Shown in pieces: positions 11,772-22,913 of a stretch of 64,000 nucleotides of DNA (position 1 is the stretch's first letter; every line of letters begins with the position of its first letter). Origin of the DNA: Siderastrea siderea (lineage: Eukaryota; Cnidaria; Anthozoa; Scleractinia; Rhizangiidae); assembly GCA_964030785.1 (NCBI GenBank), contig OZ034971.1:36880304-36944303 (forward strand), written 5' to 3'. The notes beneath the pieces are model-generated. The model worked only from the letters and a program-made list of their open reading frames with translations. It did not search any database and had not been told where the DNA came from. The translations under genes were made by a program, and so were the position numbers.

Positions 11772-14700
11772 GAAAATGCTTGCAACATAATTTTTATTTT
11801 TACATTGTTTGCTTTTGAGGCATGTATGTTAACATACTAAAAGTCAACAAAAATCAACTCATGGGAAATACGAAAAACATCCACGTGTTGACGAGTGCCA
11901 TGTTTTTATGCTAATTAGCCACTGAAAACTGTCCCAACAAGACATTTACCGGCCACTTTTAGTTTCACTTAACATGTAAAAACAAAGGACGGTAAAGTAA
12001 AGTGTACATTTCGGTTCTATCATGGACCGTTTTCCAAAAAATATTCAACAAAAAAGTGTTTAAAGGAACTGCGTCACGGATTTTAGCCAAATTCATGCAT
12101 GGGAAATGTCCGTCAAATTCGGTGAAATATAACACAGCAAATACAAAAGAAGGCACGGATGGCTAAAAGTGAAGAAGATTGAAACGGATTGCGATATATG
12201 TTTGTGAAATGCTGTTGGACTGAACAGTTTTCAAAGTTATCCTCATTTGCTTGTAACTTTAAATTAATGTCTCAAACACATAGTATCACCTGATTATCTA
12301 TCGGTACCTTTTTAAGTTAACAGTACTGAAGTTAAGCAATAAGGCATCTGAGCCGACGTCCTCTGTATCGCTATCTGGATCTGTCAGAACGTGGATTGAA
12401 GCAAACACTTCCACGACACTCTCCACAGGCAGGTGAACAGTCAAGTCCGTGCTTTCTGCAACTGCATCGAGCCGTGTTACAGTCCACCTTGCAGTAACAT
12501 CTGATAACTCGGAGGAGAGTTTCCGGTGCAGGTGGTTTGACGGTCATTACCGGAATTAGAGTACCATCTGTTTCTTTCCATCCCCAGTCACACGGTTGAA
12601 GCTCTTGATTTCAAGTCCAAAGTTGAACCTGGTAATAAACGCGAAGGGAATGAAATTTCGGAGACGTCGGAGGCAAGGACTTCACTTGGACTGCGGTTGT
12701 GCTTTTAGCTGTCGTTTCGCAAAATCGTCAATATCGAAAGGCCTCCAAACTGTCGCTCACCTTGCCGCCATACACCTCTACCAATGCGCGTTCTCCTGCT
12801 TTGATAAAATCTTCTTTTTTCAACGAATTGGCATGATAAAATACTTCGGCATGCTGTTACAACTGTGATCTCTTCTTAAGACCGACGGCCTTTCCAATAC
12901 TAAACAACCGTGACGTGGAACCACATCCCAGCAACGCGTGTAGAAATGGAAGATGCCTGCAGAGGTTTGACCCGAGCACAGAACAAGTAGCTTGGATGTC
13001 CCAAACCTTGCCTTGCGCGGACCCTCGTTCGGCTGTGGTTTGAAGAAAATTTTCTTTTTGGAGTTGTTCCTTGGTGGCAGAGTAAAATTAAAATGTCTGT
13101 GTCATCTGCAATGACGACAGTGTCTCTGGTAGCAGATACAGAGACCGCAGACTGACCTATCAAGAAATCAGCATCGCCTGCAGCATGAATGGTGTCACAC
13201 CCCGCCTCCTTTTACTTCTCACTCAGTATATTGATGAAACGTTGTTTGTTCTGTTTGTTTCGCAGGAAAACGTCTTTCTTTACAGTGAGTGTGTTCACAA
13301 GATCATAGTGTACAGCTACAGCGTTGGTTGATCGTCTTTTTAAGCGAGCTTCGTCTTTAACTGAGGGCCAATAGATAGACATATAACCTTTATTTAAACG
13401 CGATAAAAATTTTAGCTTACAGCTTGTGGGGTCGTGTGGGAAAATAAAAATAAAAATTCAAGTTTACTCAATATTTACACGTTTCTAAAAAGGATCAACA
13501 TTTACAGATTCGTGTGCTACAACTCCTGATACCATGCTTCTTAGTGAGGTATCATCCTTGGAAAAGGAGTTCCTAGTTACTCTGTATCCTTCCAGTCTCT
13601 CTTTTGTCAAGTATCTGAAGCTTCTACGTGTTGTTCGCTAGTGTTATAAGCGACGCCGGTGAAATCTTGCATAGAGCTGTATACGTTGCAACAGAAAGAC
13701 ATAGACTTGACCCACACTAATCTTTGCACCACATTCTTTCCTATGTCTCTTGAAAGGCTACCAGTTGACTTGATGTTGCGCATTAGCGTCTGTTCGATTA
13801 CCAAATAAGTTGAAAGACTAGCCCTTGATCTATCAGTGTGGCGGACAACATGCAGATTATGTAGAAAAAAGGAATAGATATCTCGATGGTCAGTTTGTAG
13901 TATAACAATTTGCTGAAGGTAAACGTGGATTGTGTTGGTATACAAATTATGCCCAGCTGTCCAATTGTTACACAGCTATTTAAAAAAAACCATCTATTTT
14001 CTCATAAGATGTGAACCGTAGTTTGCAAACAAAGAAGAAATTCTTGTAAAAATCTGCTGCACAGTGCACGTGGTCTCAGTAGTGTTTCTCTAGAAATAAC
14101 AATGTTTAAATTTTGCGAACAACTGTAGCTTTAAGCACTCCAATGCAAGGACTCCAGCCGGAATCGTCTTATGCAAAGCGCACAACAAAAGCATTACATG
14201 AAATACATAGTTTTACCTCAAGGTTGGATAACGGGACTGGCGGGACTTGCTCGTCATCTGTCGTATATAAACTCTGCCCTACCAACACGTACTTATCTTC
14301 CAGGGAACTGGCGTCGATCTTATACTCTATCGTCATCTTCGACGCGAAACTGAACCGAACTCAATCTTTTCGTTTGCCTACACTGATTAATTGTTCTTTA
14401 CACTAATTTGCAGTTGTAATATCAAAGTGCTCTGTGAGAGCTAAAAAAAAATAAAACTTCGTAACACTAACCGTAATAATACTAATAATAGTAAAAGTAA
14501 TATTTCGTAGCGAGAATATTCGATAAGCAAACCAAAGCATTAATTCTCCCTTTAAAAACACTTTACCAAAACAAGTTAGTTGATTAATGCCACTTAAAAT
14601 GAAATTTTGTTGTAAAACTTGTCTGTGATAAGGCTAATTTGCATAAAAACATGGCGTCTAAAAGGCAAAATGACAGAGGCAAAAAAACTTACATTTTTTT

Positions 14701-14805
14701 CATATTTCGCCAGGGTTGATTTTTGTTGACTTTTAATATGTTTATCCGGAGTCCTTAACGAAAACGTCCCTGAAAATAAAAATTCTGTTGCAAGCATTTT
14801 GACCT
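11772..14805. mobile_element. inverted-repeat element enclosing the CXC-family pseudogene
   Basis: The ends 11772-11935 and 14615-14805 are inverted copies (AAAATGCTTGCAACA, AATTTTTATTTT, AAAAGTCAACAAAAATCAAC, GCCATGTTTTTATGC). The interior contains the broken minus-strand coding region at 12371-13945. This looks like a DNA transposon of about 3 kb whose coding region has decayed. The exact terminus and target duplication were not resolved. Confidence 0.6.
12371..13945 (-). pseudogene. decayed multicopy cnidarian protein with C-terminal CXC-like motif
   Basis: Read from 13945 downward, successive fragments in shifting frames recall a multicopy cnidarian protein family. The first is ...SLSTYLVIEQTLMRNIKSTG and YNTSEQHVEASDT (13607-13945). 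Next comes VAVHYDLVNTLTVKKDVFLR with NKQRFINILSEK (13200-13370). Then RDTVVIADDTDILILLCHQG (about 13065-13130), the acidic nuclease-like core. Last is RCYCKVDCNTARCSCRKHGL with DCSPACGECRGS (12400-12505), a cysteine-rich tesmin/CXC-like end before TAG at 12371-12373. There are frameshifts and in-frame stops (for example after ILSEK and in EAFRY*RF), and about 230 bp of unrelated sequence separates the first two blocks. The function of the family is not known to me. The flanking inverted repeats suggest it is transposon-encoded. Confidence 0.65.
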
Positions 14806-15189
14806 TACGGTACCAAATCGCGTTAACTTTCCTGGACTAATAAGCGTACGTTTTAATTACAAAACAAGCCTAGCTCTTCCTTTTATTAAAAAAAGCCCTG
14901 CTATAGCTTAACCATCACATGCGTATTGTGATCCTCTACATTTAAATGATTAAAACCAAGAAAAGTGCATCGAATGCAGGTAATATTTCCTGACATTGAT
15001 CCTCGGTCTGCTGTAAAGTGTGAGTGTACTACTTCTGTTTGTTAAGTCAATTCCAGTACACCCCCCCCCCCCTACCCCTCCTCACCCAGATCACAGAGGT
15101 CAGTTTTTCTCCTTCAAGTTTAACACGGGCTACCCACTAAGAGTTAGTCTACTGAGATCAGTTCACTTTGTTCGGCAAGTGGAAAGCCT

Positions 15190-18100
15190 TTATACAACAA
15201 CATGTATTGAATGAGGGCCTAATCGCAATAGAGGACAAAACTCTTCAATGGTGTTGAAATGTAGTTTTACTTTAACCAGTTTCATGTTTGTCTTCATTTT
15301 TTTAAGTGCAAACACCTCGTAATCTGTAACAGTAAAATGCGAAGAACCTGTCCAGAACATACTCTGTTCTCCTGAACTACACCGATGATAGGCGTTCCCG
15401 AGATCACTGAAACTTGAAGTATTTGTGTTTGCATTTGCAGATATATGCAAGTCGTACAATATATAAGTTATGTCCATGTCTTCCCCTCCGCCAAACGTTG
15501 GTCCGTAGTTGCTCCCACAATAGATGGCATACTGTTCCTGCCCAGTGACAAGTGGCAGTTTAGTTGGCCCCAGCCGCAGGCAGCGTTGGTTGACCATGCT
15601 GAACAGGAACGCCTGGCTGCATGTTACATGACCACCCTGACCTGTTGATAAAAAGATAACTGTCATGAATATCCACGGGTTCTTGTGCTTCCCTACGTAA
15701 TTTTATTGTAGTAGGAACAATCATTTCGATTGCTTATTAGGATAAATTTCCAAAATAAACAAGATTCTTTTACGCGGTTTAATAATTGCTACTCCCCCCC
15801 CCCCCCCTTCCCCATCCCATCCCCATCCTCCATTGAAGCAGAACCATTTAAGTTTCATTGTATTTTGTATTTGTTGTATTTTTTAAGAATCGAAAAAATG
15901 CATAAATATTTAATGGCTTTCGTATACTTGTTAAAATAATGGTACACATTCCAAACGGCAATTTAATTTAAACAAAAACTTTTCGCCTTTTATTTGGTCT
16001 TGTCCACTTTAGATGCACTTCCATATTTCTTGTTAACAAGAGCCACAGTGGCTTTTAGCTCGGGCAAAAAAATTAATAAATAATAATAACAATAATAATG
16101 GGTGCCCACATCACCAAGGTGTTTTTCAGTGGGGCCCTGCAAATGTGTGATGTAACTAGATAAGGAAAGCTATGTTGTTTGTATTGCTACGAATTAAAGT
16201 TGAAAGAAAAAAGATGGACTAGAGTCCAATCCTTTCCCATGACTTCAACATCTTTTATATTAAAACATGCTTTACAATTGGGCTAAGCAAATGGTTGATC
16301 GTCAGGCAATACAACACTTCGCACTCGCTCCTAAGCGACCAGGTAAGAAATTTTTTATTCAAGAGTCGTTAGCCCATTAAATTTCAAGTAGGAAACGGTT
16401 TTTCCCATACAAATCCACATAATTTCGTCGTTTAACATAACGGTTACAGTAAGACTCGAATTAAAAAAGTCTGACAACGCTATAATAAAGGTGATTATGG
16501 CCGGTCGAATAACTCTGAGAGCCTGGGATACCTCTGCACATTCTTCGTCAAAACACTACTAAAGTACACTGTCAGCAGAGACTTGTATTTGTAACCGAAA
16601 TCAATAAAGGGATTAGTTTCTAAATCAATGGTCGCCTTCGCTCAAATTCTTACAAAAGAAGAAAATGGCTGCACCCACGAAACTAGAGCGTGTCCTGGCA
16701 CTACTAATTTACGGACAGAACCACATCCGGTTTCTCGCAGGTTTGTTCAATCACAGGTAGACCACCACCCTCTGTTCGTGTGGTGTGTTTACTGTTGGAA
16801 TTTGAAACTTGATTTTGAGGCGACTCGATCGGTTGAAATTTTATTCTAGTAGTACAGATATAAGTAATCTTTACCTTTTTATATTTAGTAATCTCGCTAA
16901 AGAACGTCTTATTCCTTATTGTAGGAAATTAACGCTCCATGAAATTAACGTGAATTGTGAAAATTCGCGTTAATTTCTGCGTTGTTAGTTAAATGGAACG
17001 TTAATTTCTGCGATCTTTATTTTCATCATTTGAATTCCAAATTCTGGATCCAGTCCAGACATTTTTGACACCTACAAAACCATAGCTTTCCTACATTTAT
17101 GCAGAACTTAAGGAGGCTCGCAACAGTTTTTTTGACCTTGGAGTGTATCTTTTGAAATCAAAATTTCGCATAGAAGGTAAACTTCGATTCCCTTGATACT
17201 ACACCACCTTTTCAACATATGACCAAAGTTTATTTTTCACTGGTTTCCTAGCAACAACTGTCACCATAGCAACGGTAATGGACAACCCCTCATTTTAAAT
17301 AATGTCGAATATCTCAAAAACTAGTCAGACACTTAATGACGAAACTTGAACTATTTGAAATACTCAACTTACACAACTTGTGTTAAATAATAAAAAATTT
17401 TCGTCTTCTGAGCTTCTTCCTGGAGACTCTTGTCCATTATTCTTTAAATACTCACTGACGTTCCATGTTAACGTCCACGATGGCATTACACTGGGGCCGA
17501 AAAATAACGAGAAACAAGCTCAGAAGACGATTTTTTTTTTATTATGAGTAGAAATTATAAATGCACGAGAGGACACAAGCGCAGCGTGTATAAATATTCA
17601 TCGCACGTGAATAACTGTGAAATAGACCAGGAAAAAGAAAATAAAACTGTTGCTCGTTGAAAGTTAATGACAACTGAAACTTGACCGAGATTCAGCCTTC
17701 TTATCTAATAACAGAAATATTTATTCAGCCTAAAACTCACTGGAACATCAAAAAGAATTATTATTCTAACGGCAGTCAATTTAAGAGAAAAATCTGTAAG
17801 GGCAGTTTAGAAATATTTCTATTTTTCAAATTACGAACTTTTTGACTGATTTGTGCTGCATTTTAGCAGTTTTTATCATAAATATCTTAAAATCTCAGCC
17901 ACCTAGGAAGCTCAATGTACATTAATAATGTTTTCCTGTCATAAAAGATCTTTCAACTGAAAAGAGAAAGTGTTAAGTTTTATCTTTCTTGAAATATTGG
18001 AGAAAATTGCAGGAATGACCAAAACCAGCCCGTAAAAAATGAATCATGATTTACTTGAAAACGCTCTCACAGATTTTTGCCTAATTTCGCATACAAGTTG

Positions 18101-19541
18101 TGTAGGTTAAGTAGTTCAAATAGTTCACGTTTCGTCATAAAGTGTCAGACAAGTTTTTGAGATATTCGACATTATTTAAAACGAGGGGTTGTCCATTACC
18201 GTTGCTATGGTGACAGCTGTTGCTAGGAAACCAGTGAGAAAATAAACTTTGATCATATGTTGAAAACGTGTAGTATCAAGGAAATCGAAGTTTACCTTCT
18301 ATGCGAAACTTTGACTTCAAAAGATACACTCTAAGGCCAAAAAAACTGTTGTGAGCCTCCTTAATGCACAGTGTCTGTAAAGAAATTGCCTCACACACGT
18401 GTAGACCCTGTTTTGTTCGTGATTTTTCAATTCAGTCATGAAATATATTTGTGACCACAAAGTGTTTCTTTGTGTTAATCGTGTTACTTTCCCTCATTTG
18501 TAATTTCCCTTCTTCTTTCGCGTTAATTTCCTTTATTTGGGAGTAATTTTCCTCTCAATTCGCGTTAATTTAAGCCGCGTTATTTTCAGATACCTTAATT
18601 AACGCATGGATAATTTTCTATAATAAGGTACATCTCGGAACGGCGAAAAAACACCACTCACACTCAATTAACATTTTCTATAAACGTCATTGAACCATTA
18701 AGGCAAAGAATCGTTAAATATCTGTACTAGTTGGCGCATTAAATTACACATATTAGAGTTAAATAATTATTATTTATTTGGGTGTGTGCAGAGTTACGTC
18801 TCATAAAACCTTTGTCTGATCAACTAACTTACTTCTCCACGACTTCTCGGTGAAGCCTCCAAAAATGTTTTCTCCACTTTGCACAATTGTAACCGTGGGC
18901 CCTTTGTTGTCGCATCTCGAGTGAAAGTTTTCAGCCGTGAAGCCATCTCTTGAACCTAGGAAAAGAAGACGCCATTCACCCTTTAGATCCGTAGGCAACC
19001 AGCCGTTCAAAATTTGTTGACGTTCTGCATTCGTCAAAATCGTCGACTCTTCAAACGGCTTCGTAGGTTTGCATACTTGAGCAGGAAGCCTCAGGGCGTC
19101 GAAAATTCCTTGAATCTCATAAAATTCGGCTTCTTCCTCAAGTTCTTTGAGAAATGTCGCTCCTTCAGGTAAAGTTAATTTCCCAGTGCGAAGATAGTTA
19201 AGTATAAAGCGGAAGTGAGTTCCATCTCGGTCAATAAAGAATGAGCCGTCTTCAGATGGTTTCACGTGAAACTTCCCTGAAAACATGGCTGCTAACATCG
19301 AGTTGGGATCTTTTCTTAGGGTTTGCGCGCTTGTGGTAAAATGCTGCCCGCCAACATTCAGTTTAACGGTCGAAGAAACATGTACATGGTCGAGTTTCTT
19401 CGACATGGAGTCGATTGCTTCCTGCTCCTGGCGAACTCTGGTGGCTTCTCGCTGTAAGATTTCGCACGCTTCTTTGATGCAATTTTCTGCGTCTGTCAAG
19501 GTTTGGTTGCGTTGTTGATGTTCAAGATATTGATTGCTCAT
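15190..19541 (-). CDS. BTB (T1/KCTD-type) plus TLDc domain protein, two exons
   Basis: Exon 1 is 19541-18833 and exon 2 is 15641-15190, giving 386 aa. The donor reads A|GTAAGT, the acceptor TTTTTATCAACAG|G, and the junction is phase 1 (...EKSWRS/QGGHVTCSQ). An N-terminal charged helix lies at 1-52. A T1-type BTB follows at about 58-155 (VKLNVGGQHFTTSAQTLRKD, then FIDRDGTHFRFILNYLRTGK), as in potassium-channel tetramerisation and KCTD proteins. The TLDc domain spans about 185-350, with FHSRCDNKGPTVTIV, IFGGFTEKSW, YGPTFGGG, ANANTNTSS and FTVTDYEVFAL. TLDc proteins of other animals protect against oxidative stress or bind V-ATPase, and KCTD-type BTBs recruit cullin-3. Which of these applies here is unknown. 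Oddities are an extra run of about nine residues (MDITYILYD) in the GGG...I loop and a C-terminal tail of about 35 residues beyond the usual end. The intron is filled by transposons. Confidence 0.85.
16905..18640. mobile_element. intronic inverted-repeat element (AAATTAACG type)
   Basis: The ends are imperfect inverted repeats: CCTTATTGTAGGAAATTAACGC near 16915 and the reverse of a similar stretch near 18590-18630. Both subterminal zones repeat the phrase CGCGTTAATTTC. It lies wholly in the intron of the BTB-TLDc gene and contains a second palindromic unit at 17108-18363. No transposase is recognisable. Confidence 0.55.
17108..18363. mobile_element. foldback element nested in the intronic element
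   Basis: Arms of about 290 bp at 17108-17400 and 18068-18363 are inverted copies. Both contain AAGGAGGCTC, AGTGTATCTTTTGAA, AGAAGGTAAACTTCGATT, GTTGCTATGGTGAC-type and GACAACCCCTCATTTTAAA blocks. The centre (17400-18068) is AT-rich and non-coding. In the pre-mRNA the arms would form a long duplex. Confidence 0.7.
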
Positions 19542-19799
19542 GCTTTCTGCTAACAGACAACGAGAGAAGCGTCTTCAGTCTCAAATTAGATGAACTCTGT
19601 AAGTGTAACAGGGTTGGTCACCTGCTCATCAGAAAGTGAAACTGCAGCCGAGCGTGAATAACACCTTTCATCAGAAAATCTATCGTTTTTTTTGTTTGTT
19701 ATTTTGTTGTCAGTTTTACATTCGTTTAAATACCCACTTTGATTTACAAGTTTCTACTTTGAGTTAGAAAAATTCTCCGAATGATTTGTTACTAATGCG

Positions 19800-20110
19800 T
19801 GAATTTTGATACCTCAAATGAGTTTTTGATGTAGAACAATTTTCCGTTCGGAAAGATGACATCTTAAATGACAATGTTCCGTTCGATTTTGCAAATACAA
19901 TTTTGATTTCCAAATTTGTTCGTTTGATTTCGCTTTCTAAGCATTTTCCGTTTCATATATTTTTCTTGATTTCTGTTTTCAGAAAATGAAATTTTGGTTT
20001 CCAAAATGGGACTTTTGATTTCTCAGTTGGGGTTTCATTTCCAGAATGGGACTTTTGATTGCTCTTATGGGTTTCTAATGTCGAAAATGCGGCTTTGGCT
20101 TTCGATTTCT
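19800..20110 (+). repeat. degenerate T-rich tandem repeat upstream of the BTB-TLDc gene
   Basis: A phrase similar to TTTCCAAAATGGGACTTTTG followed by ATTTCTCA recurs several times with substitutions at about 19985-20110 and more weakly upstream. It is non-coding in all frames that I can support. Confidence 0.45.
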
Positions 20111-20754
20111 CAAAAGTACCATCTGGTTTCCTATATTTTTTCTCGTCCCCTGTCTATTTTCACCCTATGAAACGTGCCAACGCATTATTTTCGTTCGCAG
20201 TTCAAGGAATAGTTTCACGCTCTATTTTTTTAATTTATCAGGCAACAAATTGGTATGACCACGTCCTTGGTATGAATATGTTCTTCTTGTTCAGGGAATT
20301 TGATGTTCCCATGGCAGCCATATTTTCCATGTTTGTCTTTGAATGAAATTTTGGTATTTGTATTGAATTTTTTTTTGCAAGATTTTCTTCGTAACCTTAA
20401 CATTTTTGTATCACCTTTCCTTACTGGTTTTATTTACATTTAACTCAAATTAGAAGAATTTTCGACGAAAATCAAAGATACCAAATGAAAAATGGGGGCT
20501 GATTGGAAGGAACGATACAATTTTCATGCCACGTAGCGTTATCTCGTTTTCCAACATCCGACCGACCCACGTGAAATCACTGAATACTAATCATGAAACA
20601 TTACAATCACCCAGTGAGGATAAAGGAACACCCAGTGAGGATTATATTGTCACTGTTTCCTTCTACTCGAGAGAAGCCGCCGAAAAATTTGGGAAGAAAA
20701 CAGCAACAATGATATCCTCACAGTCTGGTTGTTGCAGTAAACTATTATGATAAA

Positions 20755-20990
20755 AATAACGTGCCTTCCCCGCTGGGGTTTGATTTTACTCTGGTTCCCA
20801 GCACTGGCCGCGTTAATGTGACTTGTCATGATGTTCAAGGTTTCCAAGGCGGTAATTTTGAAGTATTATGTGAGTTTATCGCCTTGAGACAAAAATCGCT
20901 CAAATTCCATGGAAACACTGTGGGAGGATACCTAGTAAAGCATCGTAATGTTTCGTGATGATTTTTTATTTAGTGATTTTGCCTTTATTT
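20755..20990 (+). repeat. dispersed repeat (inverted relative to 8405-8550)
   Basis: TTTGATTTTACTCTGGTTCC, CAGCACTGGCCGCGTTAATG and TATGTGAGTTTATCGCC match the reverse complement of 8405-8550. The open frames across it do not show a recognisable domain. Confidence 0.5.
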
Positions 20991-21910
20991 GTGGCTGAAA
21001 ATTTTAATTTTGAAACGCCAAACAAACTTTATTCAAAAATAAATGTGAAGAAGATCCTCGCAGTTATTAACGCAACTTATGCAGTTGCGAAAAGAAAGCC
21101 TGAAAAAATCAGGCTTGCCGGGATTCGAACCCTGACCTCTGCGATGCCGGTGCAGCGCTCTAACCAATTGAGCTAACAAGCCAACTGGGAGCTGGTCATT
21201 AAATTGGTTCGTAATATACCCGGGAAAGATGAAGATGAAATTATAAATATATGAAATTCATATATTTGAACTTCGGAATGAAGAAATAAATGTGAAGAAG
21301 ATCCTCGCAGTTATTAACGCAACTTATGCAGTTGCGAATAGAAAGCCTGAAAAAATCAGGCTTGCCGAGATTCGAACCCTGACCTCTGCGATGCCGGTGC
21401 AGCGCTCTAACCAATTGAGCTAACAAGCCAACTGGGAGCTGGTCATTAAATTGGTTCGTAATATACCCGGGAAAGATGAAGATGAAATTACAAATATATG
21501 AAATTCATATATTTGAACTACGGAATGAAGAAATAAATGTGAAGAAGATCCTCGCAGTTATTAACGCAACTTATGCAGTTGCGAAAAGAAAGCCTGAAAA
21601 AATCAGGCTTGCCGGGATTCGAACCCTAGAGCGCTGCACCGGCATCGCAGAGGTCAGGGTTCGAATCCCGGCAAGCCTGATTTTTTCAGGCTTTCTTTTC
21701 GCAACTGCATAAGTTGCGTTAATAACTGCGAGGATCTTCTTCACATTTATTTCTTCATTCCGCAGTTCAAATATATGAATTTCATATATTTATAATTTCA
21801 AACTTTATTCAATTCGTATGCAAATATTATGCTTGGTTTTCCTATGGTGGAGGGTGAAAGTGATGGAAACTCTGTTGGTGGTGTTGTATTAGAGTACGCA
21901 TGAGAGAAAG
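20991..21910 (+). repeat. dispersed repeat interrupted by the tRNA-like array
   Basis: 20991-21035 plus 21799-21910 reconstruct the sequence seen uninterrupted at 11141-11275. The 13-bp segment CAAACTTTATTCA is present on both sides of the insertion (21023-21035 and 21799-21811), a direct target-site duplication. Confidence 0.75.
21036..21798 (-). mobile_element. array of tRNA-like repeat: tandem 247-bp units plus inverted copy
   Basis: Units begin at 21037, 21284 and 21531, an exact 247-bp period. The third unit breaks at about 21629 and is followed by an inverted copy (21630-21798). On the minus strand each full unit carries a tRNA-like stretch with A box TAGCTCAATTGG and B box GGTTCGAATCC (for example 21115-21182 and 21362-21429). 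The cloverleaf is imperfect: the acceptor and T stems compete for one base, and the anticodon stem has a mismatch. Reading the anticodon (GGC in one fold) is therefore unsafe, and I call it tRNA-derived rather than a working tRNA gene. The 13-bp duplication flanks the whole array. Confidence 0.75.
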
Positions 21911-22452
21911 TACGTGCTCTTGGTATTTTGGTCGAGTGCAATAGGAGTAAGCTGCTACGGAGGGAAAGGAAGGGGGGTGGTCTGCGGGGGACTCAGATTT
22001 TTATCTTTGTGCCACAGTCGTTCCTTTATAGAACTCCCGTAGAAATACTGCTGATAATTCACCCACCATGCAGGTAGGTCTCTATGCTAGACTTTCATCC
22101 TTCCTGCAAAACTTACATCGTTCAAACAAACTTTCACCATTCTTAATTTTGCTTGGTAGCCTCTCGGGCGAATCATAACAGGGGAATTAAGTCTGAAAAA
22201 CCGGGATCTACACATAGCACTGAAGTCAGCTGTAAGCCTCTCAGAGTTGAAGAGACGGTTCCGGGTCATTCTTTCCCCCCAAGCTCAGGCACCCAAAAAA
22301 CGTTTAGGCCAAATAGGGTTAATAAAAATACACTGAACTGTTCCTGAAAAGGGAGATCAGAAAGCCGGAAAGAAATGAGATTTTAAAAAACAAAACAACA
22401 AATACCAACGAAAGCAAAAAGGACCAAAACCAGTTACTAATGCGTCTTACAC

Positions 22453-22458
22453 TTTATT
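22453..22458 (-). terminator. poly(A) signal of galaxin-like copy A
   Basis: AATAAA on the minus strand, about 130 bases past the stop. Copies B and C have the same signal in a matching context (AATAAAGT and nearby TTTGAAAC-type sequence). Confidence 0.7.
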
Positions 22459-22584
22459 AGCAAATCCAACCGTCAACTAAAGTAAGCGTATTAATTATAA
22501 TTATTAGTTTTAACAGCATTAAAGCAGTTCTTACACTAAACGTTCTCCATATTCAGTTTGGTCCTGCAGCGTACAATCCTTCAC

Positions 22585-22882
22585 TCAGCATTTCGCTCCA
22601 ATGGGTCGTACATGGGTGTCATTGCAGCACTTGTGATAACCGCCAGTTTGATAAACGTCACTTCCACAGCATGCATACCTGGGTCTCTTAAAGTACAAGC
22701 TAGTTTTGCAGCACAGTCTACTGTCAGGGTCGTAAGCTCTTGCTCCACAGCATTTACTGTTGTATCCGATTTTTTGCACAATGCGGCCTTTGCAGCACAT
22801 ATACCTGTTTGGGTCACTAATTGTTTGTCCGCCACATGTACTCCCTCGTTGCCTTGAACCCCGTCGTCGGCCTTTTGAATTC

Positions 22883-22913
<31 letters not shown>

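Noticed and set aside
16665..16742. Possible first exon starting ATGGCTGCACCCACGAAACT with a CAG|GTTTGT end
   Set aside because: It looks exon-like in composition but has no recognisable continuation and lies in the intron of an opposite-strand gene. The support is too weak to list.
21115..21429. Functional tRNA genes
   Set aside because: A and B boxes are good, but the acceptor/T-stem geometry is one base short, the anticodon stem has a mismatch, and the units are part of a mobile array.
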